Positions 17,282 through 24,653 of a DNA stretch of 32,589 nucleotides are shown here, one piece after another. The notes beneath the pieces were generated by a model. That model was not told the DNA's origin, made no database searches, and was given only the letters and a program-made list of their open reading frames with translations. A program made the position numbers and the translations under genes. Numbering within the stretch: position 1 is the stretch's first letter; each line of letters opens with the position of its first letter. Origin of the DNA: Isosphaeraceae bacterium (GTDB lineage Bacteria > Planctomycetota > Planctomycetia > Isosphaerales > Isosphaeraceae); the NCBI GenBank assembly GCA_021324445.1, contig JAJPJC010000202.1, positions 1-32,589 of the forward strand, given 5' to 3'.

Positions 17282-19982
17282 ATGGACATCGATCCGAGGG
17301 TCGCGCCGGAACTTGACCCGATCGCCTGGGAAGGGCTCCAGCGGGCCGTCCGATCGTTCCGCGAGGCCCTGCGGCGCGGGGAGAAACCGGCGATCGAGGC
17401 CTATCTCCCCGCGGGAGGCCCCCACCGCACGGCGATCCTCCTCGAGCTGGTGCACGAGGAGATGGAATCTCGGATCAAGGCCGGCGAGTGCGTGCGGGTC
17501 GAGGCGTACCTGGAGCGGTTCGGCGACCTGGCGGTCGACACGGTCGTCGCGGCCGAGCTCGCCGCCGCCCAGGCGGACCTGCGCCGGCGGTCGCCGACCG
17601 CAGCCCCGGCGCAGCCGGCCGGCCCGGACCGCGCCGACCACCCGGCGGGGACGTCGACCCGCATCGACCGCTACGAGCTGGGCCCGGTGCTCGGCCGTGG
17701 CGCCTTCGGGGTCGTCCACCGGGCCTGGGATACCGCCTTGAATCGCGCCGTGGCCCTGAAGCGGCCCCGACCCGGGATGGTCGAGACGCCCGCGGCCGTC
17801 GAACGGTTCCTCCGCGAGGCCCGCAGCGCCGCACGGCTGCGGCATCCGCAGATCGTGGCCGTCCACGATGTCGGGATCCGCGACGGCGAGCCCTACCTGG
17901 TCAGTGCCCTGGGTCGAGGGCCGCACTCTCGCCGACGAGCTGGTCGCCCGCCGCCCCGGCCTCCACCGCTCGGTCGAATGGATCGCCGCGCTGGCCGAGG
18001 CGCTGGAGCATGCCCACGGCCTGGGCGTGATCCACCGCGACGTCAAGCCGTCGAATATCCTGATCAACCGCCAGGATCACGTCTACCTGACCGACTCCGG
18101 CCTGGCCAAGAGCGACTCGGGCGACCCCACGCTGACGATCGACGGCCAGATGATCGGCACGCCGGCCTACATGGCCCCCGAGCAGACCCACGGCGCGCGA
18201 GGAACCGTCGATGCGCGGACCGATCTCTACAGCCTGGGAGTCATCCTCTATGAGCTGTTGACCGGCACCCGGCCGTTCGCCGGTGCGGGGCGGCTGCTGC
18301 TGGTCCAGATCCAGGAGGAAGACCCGCGCCCGCCGCGGCGGCTCGACGAGGCGATCCCGCGCGACCTGGAGACCATCTGCCTGAAGGCGATGGCCAAGGA
18401 GCCCGGGCGGCGCTACGCCGATGCGGCGGCCTTCGCCGCCGACCTGAGGCGCTGGCTCAGGGGCGAGCCGGTGCTGGCCCGACCGGTGGGACCATTCGCC
18501 GCGCTGGGGCGCAAGTGCCGGCGCAGGCCGGTCGTGGCCGGCCTGGCGGCGTCCCTGGTCCTGGCGATCGTGCTGGGCTGCGCCGGCGTGACCTGGCAAT
18601 GGCGGCGGGCCGAGTCCCAGCGCCGCCGCGTCGAGTGGAGCTTGGCCGCGGCCCAGCAGCAGCGCCACCGCGCCATCCGAGCCCTCCGCGCTGGGTTCGA
18701 GACGCTCTCATCTCTCCTCCCGCTCGATGGCCCCGCTCCCAGAGCCCCGGGCGATCCGCGGAGCGATCACCTGACCCTGTGGAAGGCGACCCTCAGGTAT
18801 TGCCGCAGCTCCCTCCAGGGGCAGCTCGCCACCGACGCCGAATTACGCGGTGCCCTCTCCTCCTTGCTGATGCGCATGACGAATCTCGTCCGTCGATCCA
18901 GCCCGGCGGACGAAGCCTTGCGTACCTTGGAGGAGACCCGAGGATCGTACGAGGGCCTGCTCCGCGACGACCCGAGCCAACCCGAATATCGGGACTAAGT
19001 GGCCCGGTGCCTGACATTCGAGGGGTTGTGGCTCGTGGACAGAGGCCGTCTCGAGGAGGGTGCGGCGGGGCTCCGTCGCTCGCTGAGCCAGTGGCGGGCG
19101 TACGGTGCCCTGGCGGACGAGCGACTCGGCGCCTATCCGGGCCACCGCAGTGCCCGCGAGGCGTGGGTCGAGTCGGGATTGGCCCTGGCTTCGGTGGAGG
19201 GCCGCCTCGGCCGGAAGCCGGAGGCGGTCGCGTGCTATCGCCAGGCCCGGACACTCGCCGAGGAACTGCTCCGGGAGCAGCCCGGCACCGATGAGGCTGG
19301 GCGGCGGCGCCTGGCGCGATTCGACTTCGAGTTGGCGAGGCTCGTGCGCGACGAGCAGCCGGGCGAGGCGATTGCTCTGCACCGGCGCGCCGCCGAGCAG
19401 GTCGAGCCCATCACCCGCCAGCGGCCTTCGGATTGGGCGATCCAGGATGAGTTGGCCGGGTACCTCTTCGGGCTCGCCGCCCTCGAGGACCGCGTCGACC
19501 GGAGGGATGAGGCTCTGGCCGATTTCCGCCGCGCGGCGGCGGTTTACCAGCGGCTGGTGCGCGCCAAACCGCGGGAGATCGCGCCTCGGTCTCAGCTCGC
19601 CACGAGCTACCATATCATGGGTCGCCTGCTCGTCGACACCGGGCGTTCGGGCGAGGCGCTCCAGCCGTACCGGAGCTCCCGGGCGCTCCGCGAGGAAAAC
19701 AGCCGAGCAGACCCTAAGAATCTCCGCTGGCACAGTGATTGTGCCGGGTCCTGGCGCCGGCTGGGGGAAGCCCTGGAGATCCTGGGGCGATCCCCCGAGG
19801 CGGTGGAGGCGCACCAGCGGTGCCCGGGCCGTCAGCGGCGGGTCGGCGCCGACGATCCCGGGGAGATCCAACACCGTCGCTTCCTCGACGAACGACTTCG
19901 GGACCTTTTCCGGCTCCGTGAGGAACTTGGGGGGTCGCGGTTGCAGCCAGCCGGAAGCCGAGGAAGCGGGCCGGCCGCCTGA
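17282..19982 (+). pseudogene. TPR serine/threonine kinase broken by a frameshift and an in-frame stop
   Basis: The start ATG has GGAGGGG 5 bases upstream and follows the sigma-factor remnant by 17 bases. Frame 1 encodes an N-terminal extension and the kinase N-lobe (YELGPVLGRGAFGVVHRAWD; VALKRPRP; GEPYLVS). An extra C at 17907-17909 shifts the frame. The +1 frame resumes WVEGRTLADELVARRP, GVIHRDVKPSNILIN, LTDSGLAK, GTPAYMAPEQ and a membrane helix (PVVAGLAASLVLAIVLGC). A TAA at 18996-18998 then interrupts the TPR region, which continues in the same frame as VARCLTFEGLWLVDRGRLEE to a stop at 19980-19982. The DFG motif is DSG, a change expected to impair Mg binding. Three separate lesions indicate a pseudogene. 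Restored, it would be about 899 residues with a cytoplasmic kinase and external TPRs, presumably a partner of the adjacent sigma factor. Confidence 0.85.
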
Positions 19983-20002
19983 ACAGGACGGTTCAGGCGG
20001 CC
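19973..20002. terminator. Perfect 12-base stem-loop at the end of the kinase remnant
   Basis: GGCCGCCTGAAC (19973-19984) pairs perfectly with GTTCAGGCGGCC (19991-20002) around the 6-base loop AGGACG. The stem includes the TGA of the kinase remnant (19980-19982). It sits between convergent genes, the kinase (plus) and the subtilase (minus, ending 20045), and can terminate both directions. There is no T tract. Confidence 0.65.
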
Positions 20003-20044
20003 TCGGCCCGACCCCGGGGACGCGGTCGAGAGGAAGTCGTCTCG

Positions 20045-23000
20045 TCAGCGACCATGACCCCGGTGCGACGAGGGGAGGTCGAGGTCTTCCAGGGTGCCCA
20101 GGAACAGGGCGTCTACAGCGGCGGCGGGGGGCGCCGCGGGCCTGGCCGCAGTGAGTGTCCTGGCGGTGCTCACGCCCGCCTGGCCCGAGCGAACCGCCGC
20201 GATGCGGGCGCCATGCTTGCTGAGGATCAAGGTGGACGGGCCGCCCGAGAGGCCGCTGATCGTCAATTCGAGCGGCACGTTCAGGTTCAGCTTGCCCCGA
20301 GGCGTGATCGTGACCGTGTGGGCGATCGGGTTATAGGCCGCGCTCTTGAGGCGGAACGTCTTGACGTGCTGCTTCTTCCCCTTGGGAAGGGTCGTGAGCC
20401 GGAACGCGCCCAGCGGCAGGCCCGCGCCTCCCGCGACGGCGCCGTTGAAGTCGACCACGATCTGTTTTGTGCCTTTCTTCCCCTTCGTGATGCTGGCGCC
20501 GGTCACGGTCGTCACAGGCATGCCGCCGTTGTTGCTGCCGCCGCCGCCGTTATTGCTGCCGCCGCCGTTGTTGCTGCCGCCGCCGTTGTTGCCGCCGCCA
20601 TTCCCTCCTCCGCCGTTGTTGCCGCTGCCACCACCATTCCCTCCTCCGCCACCACCACCGCCGCCGCCCGGCTGGACCGGATTGAGGATCAGCACATAAT
20701 CTCCTGTGCTGTTCCCGGCGACGGCCCCGTTATTGTTGGGGTCATGACTCAACGGGTTGTAGGCGCGCGGGTTCGAGCCGGCTCCGTTGACGCCGATGTA
20801 GTAGGTTTGCCCGGCGGTGACCTGGATTCTGATGTCGCTGTCGCTGGTGTTGGGGCCGGCGTTGTCATTGGACGCCAGCTCATTGCCGCTGGCGTCGAAG
20901 ATTCGGAGGAAGGTGTCGGCACTCCCTTCCATGCTGGTGCTGGTGTGGATGTCGATCATCCCGCTAGTGGTCGGGGTGAAGCTATAGAGATCGACGTCCT
21001 TCCTGCCGCGCACGAGGTTGCCGTCCATGCCGATGTTGCCGACGACCCGCGACCCCACGCTCACGGCCTGCACGGCCTCCGCATTGGTGGTGGGGTTGCT
21101 CAGGATGATATCGTCGCCCAGCAGTGCGGACCTGGACGAGTGGGTCGGGTCGACGATGTTGGCCGTCAGGGTGTAATTGCCCCTCTGGCCGCCGCTGCCG
21201 CTGGCCGGGGCCCACCATTGGAAATCGTGGTTCCCCAGCCCCGTGACCGAGACCCAATAGGTCGAATTGGCATCCACCTGGTAGATGATCTCCGAGGAGG
21301 ACTGCGTGCTCTCGGCGATCTTGACCACGTCGGTCTGGTCGGCGTTGACGGTCCACAGCGCCAGCGCGGGGACAAATCCACCCTGGCCGGTGGCGACGAT
21401 GTCGAGCTCGCCGCTGGTCGTCGGCGTGTACGTCACGAAGTCGACGTCGAGTGAAGTCTGCGAATCCTGGTTGCCGACCGGATCGCCGTAGTCGAGGCCG
21501 ATGACCCCCTGGACGGTCTGGCCGAGATCGGCCGAGGCCGCACCGAAGACGTCGCCGTTCTGATCGCCGTTGTCGAAGAGCAGGTACAGTTCGTACCCTC
21601 CCTCGGCGCTGTTCCAGTTGTGGGTGTAGGGATCGGTCGGATTGTAGGCCGAGTTGCGATAGGCCGAGAGGGCCACGTAGACCGTCTCGCCCTGCTGGAG
21701 CGTCACCTGGAGGTAGGGATCGAGGCTGCTGCCGCCGTGCTGCGACGCTCCCGACGAGCCACGGTCATCGTTGGAGGCGATCTGGCGGCCGTTGGCATCG
21801 AAGACCCGCACGTAGCCGTCCACCGGATTGTAATCGGCTTCACCGGGGATGTCGATTGCTTCGCCGCGCATGTCGATGGTCAGTATCCCATCGTCCGGGG
21901 CCGTGTATTCGTACATGTCCACATCCCCCGCCCCGACCTGGATCCGTGTGTTCGAGTTGGCCGGCGGGGGATCGCTGCCGAGGACCCCCTGCTCGTAGTC
22001 GTCCACCTGACTGATGACCTTGGCACCCGTGAGCACCCCATTGGGGTCGGGGTTGTACAGCAGGATGCTCATGGTGTAATCGCCCGTCGAGTGGCCATCG
22101 GTCGCATCCGCGCCGGTCACGATGTTGTAGCTGCCGTTGTTATAGCTGCTGACCCCGATGTAGTAAGTGCCGGCCGGCAACCTGCCGCTGTGGAGGAAGG
22201 AGTAGGTGTCATCGCTCGACTTGTCATCGTTGAATGCGATCTCGTTGCCGTACTGGTCGAAGAGGCGGAGGTAGGAGTCGAAGGCGGTCCCCCCGTTGGG
22301 CTGGTTGAGGTCGACGAGGATCTCGCCCGTGGAGATGGTGGTGAGCTTGTACAGGTCGACGTCGTTGGCGCCAACCTGGGTCTGGCCGTCGGTCCCGATC
22401 GATCCCTGGAAGTCGTAGACGCGGTTGCCGTCGAGCGCGGGCAGGCCGATCGCGCTCTGCGTGGTCGAGTTGGTGTCCGCGGCGTTGCTGGTGCTCCCCC
22501 CCCCCGTGGTCACGAGCTGGCGGACCGCCTGGAGTGCATGGTAAACGTTGAGCCGCTTGTAGGTCTGCCCGGTCTCGGGCAGGTCCGTGGGGGAGCCGAG
22601 GGTGTAGTGGCCGTTGGCGTCGACGCTCAGCGGCACGCGGGCGTTGGTCGGCGCGGGGACGTTGCTGTCGGTGATCGTGTCGGCCGTGTCACGGAGGATC
22701 GTCTGCACCTGGGTCGGGGTCAGGTAGCGTCCCGCGGCGGTATATGCCTCCTGCTGCATCAGCGCGACGGTGCCGGTCACCATCGGCGCGGCCATGCTCG
22801 TGCCGCTGTCGAGCTTGAACATCTGGCCCCCGGAACCGTTCCAGGTGCTCAGGATGTCGGTCCCCGGCGCGGCGATCGAGTTGTCGTCGGTGCTATCCCG
22901 CTGGCTGCTCGCCGACAGCCGGTCCGGCGCCCCGGCGTTCTCAGTCGCGATGTAGTTGGTCGGCGGGTTCCCCTCGAGGAGCGGGAATTGGTCCCCCGAG

Positions 23001-23749
23001 CCGTCGCTGGCCCAGGTGTTCATGACGCTGAGCGTGGCGTAGATTGACGGGTACGACTCGCCCTGCGCCGCGAAGTTGGCGTAGTTGTTCCCCGCCGAGG
23101 CGACGACCGTCACCCCGAGGTTCTCAAGCTCGAGAATCTTCGATCCCCAGGCCGTCGCCTCGGCCGCCGGGGCGTTCTGGGGGGTAAGATTCGTCCCGGG
23201 GTTGCCGAGCGACATATTCACGACGAGGATATTGTACTGCTGATAATGATCGATCACCCATTGCAGCGCGTTGGCCACCGTGTCGAAGTTCGGCTGCGCA
23301 TCGCCCGAGGAGGGCAGGCCGCGAATGCCGATCAGGCTGGCATGCGTCGCCACCCCGATGTTCGGATCGGTCGCCGCCTCGATCCCCGCGGTGTGTGTGC
23401 CGTGGCCATCGGGGTCGTAGGCGTCGCTCACGGGGGCGGGGGCCGCCGTCGCGCTCTCCTGATTGGCCACCGCATCGAACCAGGCCACGACATTGGGTTG
23501 GAGATCCGGGTGGGCTGCGTACAGCCCCGAATCGATGTTGGCGATCCCGATCCCCTGGCCGTTGATGCCGCTGAATTGCGGGTCGGAACGAGCGGCCGTC
23601 AGTCCCACCAGATCGAACGCCGCGTTGAGCAGCACGAAGTCCTCCAGCCGCTCACATTGCGGCTGAAGCCGGCGCCGGCGGACCGCCGTCCCTCGGCCCC
23701 GATCCCGATCCACGGAATGAAACATCCACGCTCTGGTGTTGCGATTCAT
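20045..23749 (-). CDS. Secreted subtilisin-family serine protease with PPC-like repeats and a shared C-terminal domain
   Basis: The 1234-residue product has a complete S8 triad: Asp73 in IANIDSGLYAAHPDL, His116 in DGHGTHTAGI and Ser318 in SGTSMAAPMVTGT, plus the oxyanion Asn in SAGNN. No inhibitor-type prodomain is visible; the catalytic domain follows directly after the Arg-rich leader and CERLEDFVLLNAA motif. Residues of about 420-1027 hold four repeats resembling bacterial pre-peptidase C-terminal (PPC) domains, each with DVDLY-x-TP-x-G, LRIFDASGNELASNDN-type and TYYIGV segments. A 49-residue Gly-Asn linker (20522-20668) leads to the C-terminal domain (20081-20503) that is also present in the delta-60 protein. 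The ATG at 23749, with GGAG 10 bases upstream, is preferred over the frame start at 23812. The enzyme likely degrades proteins at the cell surface. It ends next to a strong stem-loop. Confidence 0.92.
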   Translation of the reverse strand: MNRNTRAWMFHSVDRDRGRGTAVRRRRLQPQCERLEDFVLLNAAFDLVGLTAARSDPQFSGINGQGIGIANIDSGLYAAHPDLQPNVVAWFDAVANQESATAAPAPVSDAYDPDGHGTHTAGIEAATDPNIGVATHASLIGIRGLPSSGDAQPNFDTVANALQWVIDHYQQYNILVVNMSLGNPGTNLTPQNAPAAEATAWGSKILELENLGVTVVASAGNNYANFAAQGESYPSIYATLSVMNTWASDGSGDQFPLLEGNPPTNYIATENAGAPDRLSASSQRDSTDDNSIAAPGTDILSTWNGSGGQMFKLDSGTSMAAPMVTGTVALMQQEAYTAAGRYLTPTQVQTILRDTADTITDSNVPAPTNARVPLSVDANGHYTLGSPTDLPETGQTYKRLNVYHALQAVRQLVTTGGGSTSNAADTNSTTQSAIGLPALDGNRVYDFQGSIGTDGQTQVGANDVDLYKLTTISTGEILVDLNQPNGGTAFDSYLRLFDQYGNEIAFNDDKSSDDTYSFLHSGRLPAGTYYIGVSSYNNGSYNIVTGADATDGHSTGDYTMSILLYNPDPNGVLTGAKVISQVDDYEQGVLGSDPPPANSNTRIQVGAGDVDMYEYTAPDDGILTIDMRGEAIDIPGEADYNPVDGYVRVFDANGRQIASNDDRGSSGASQHGGSSLDPYLQVTLQQGETVYVALSAYRNSAYNPTDPYTHNWNSAEGGYELYLLFDNGDQNGDVFGAASADLGQTVQGVIGLDYGDPVGNQDSQTSLDVDFVTYTPTTSGELDIVATGQGGFVPALALWTVNADQTDVVKIAESTQSSSEIIYQVDANSTYWVSVTGLGNHDFQWWAPASGSGGQRGNYTLTANIVDPTHSSRSALLGDDIILSNPTTNAEAVQAVSVGSRVVGNIGMDGNLVRGRKDVDLYSFTPTTSGMIDIHTSTSMEGSADTFLRIFDASGNELASNDNAGPNTSDSDIRIQVTAGQTYYIGVNGAGSNPRAYNPLSHDPNNNGAVAGNSTGDYVLILNPVQPGGGGGGGGGGNGGGSGNNGGGGNGGGNNGGGSNNGGGSNNGGGGSNNGGMPVTTVTGASITKGKKGTKQIVVDFNGAVAGGAGLPLGAFRLTTLPKGKKQHVKTFRLKSAAYNPIAHTVTITPRGKLNLNVPLELTISGLSGGPSTLILSKHGARIAAVRSGQAGVSTARTLTAARPAAPPAAAVDALFLGTLEDLDLPSSHRGHGR
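20522..20668 (-). repeat. Gly-Asn-rich linker repeat
   Basis: About 49 codons encode only Gly, Asn and Ser in units such as GGGSNNGGGSNN. At DNA level it is a GCCGCCGTTGTTGCT-type repeat prone to length change. It joins the last PPC-like repeat to the C-terminal domain, the position held by Thr-Pro repeats in the delta-60 protein. Confidence 0.85.
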
Positions 23750-24653
23750 GGTTGCGCGCTCCAAGTTGGTGTGTCCGATTCCATCGATGCTCACGGAGGG
23801 TGCGACGGACAAGAGCCGGTCTCTTCACCGCTCCGGAAATCCGAACGACCCGACCGGTGCGTCCGCTTGGGACGTCCGATCCCCTCTCCACGCCGAGGAT
23901 GGTTCGGCCATCCCTGATCTGCGATGCATCTCCACCTACGGACGAGGCCGCAAGTGTTTCAAAGTTTCCAAAAAATGCGGGTCCAAGGCACGAATCTTTC
24001 GTTCGGCAAGCGATTGCGCAGCAAGCCGGGGTGGACCGACCCATCATGTCCGTAAGAATTCGGTCATCGGTTGTCTGCGCATCGATCAGTGATGCGAGGC
24101 CCTAGCCGAACCCCCGGGACGGAACGCCCGATCGATGATCAGTCCGGCACACTCCGGGTCCGCGAGACGAGACGCCGTCCAAAGCGGGACCGACGGAATG
24201 GTGCTCTCAGGGACCATCGATGGGGGCTCAGCAGGCGCCTCCTCCTGCCCCACCAGAGTCAATAAAGTACAACCTGTCATCCATATAATCAAGAATGTCG
24301 TCGCGGACCGGCCAAAGAAGTTGTAAAATGCTTCGGAATACGGACAAGCCCGCGTGCGGGGCTGCACGGCTCACCAACGCCGGCGCCTCCTCAGTCAGGG
24401 GATGGCCCCCGGCCATAGCCCTTCGTCGGCAAGTCGCATCCGGCTCACCCGTGGACTTGGTGCATCTTGATTGCACAGCACCAAGACCCGACAATGAACG
24501 AGCGGAGGACACGCGCCGCGAAGATGCGACGACCCGCCCGCGAAATGCATGGATGCGGCCCGCCCCGAGTCCCGCCGGCCCGTGCCGGTCGAATCGATGA
24601 GACCGACCATGCGAAACAGTGGTCCGTTGTCCGTGGTCAGTGGTCAGGAACTG
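23750..24653. other. Long intergenic region between subtilase and DUF1549/DUF1553 genes
   Basis: This 904-base divergent spacer is less GC-rich than its surroundings, especially 23940-24060 and 24255-24330. It must carry the promoters of both flanking genes. The only possible small gene is a minus-strand frame (24086-24367) containing FLIIWMTGCTLLTLVGQEEA, a hydrophobic stretch with a poor lipobox. It starts with GTG at best and has no ribosome-binding site I trust. AT-rich CATATAATC near 24282 resembles a -10 element but has no good -35 partner. Confidence 0.4.
24618..24648 (+). repeat. GTGGTC-type short repeat in the leader of the DUF1549/DUF1553 gene
   Basis: Three GTGGTC units, interleaved with GTTGTC, occur within 31 bases, ending 5 bases before the chosen ATG. 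The last bases of the repeat (TCAGGAA) double as the ribosome-binding site. Tandem units of this kind look like a dispersed intergenic repeat, but only this copy is in the window. Confidence 0.4.

Noticed and set aside
20522..20668. The GCCGCCGTTGTT repeat considered as a CRISPR or satellite array
   Set aside because: It is in frame within the subtilase gene and encodes a Gly-Asn linker; there are no spacers.
24086..24367. Possible small lipoprotein with WMTGC
   Set aside because: The lipobox is poor, the start would be GTG without a ribosome-binding site, and the rest lacks a pattern. It is kept only as a note in the intergenic entry.
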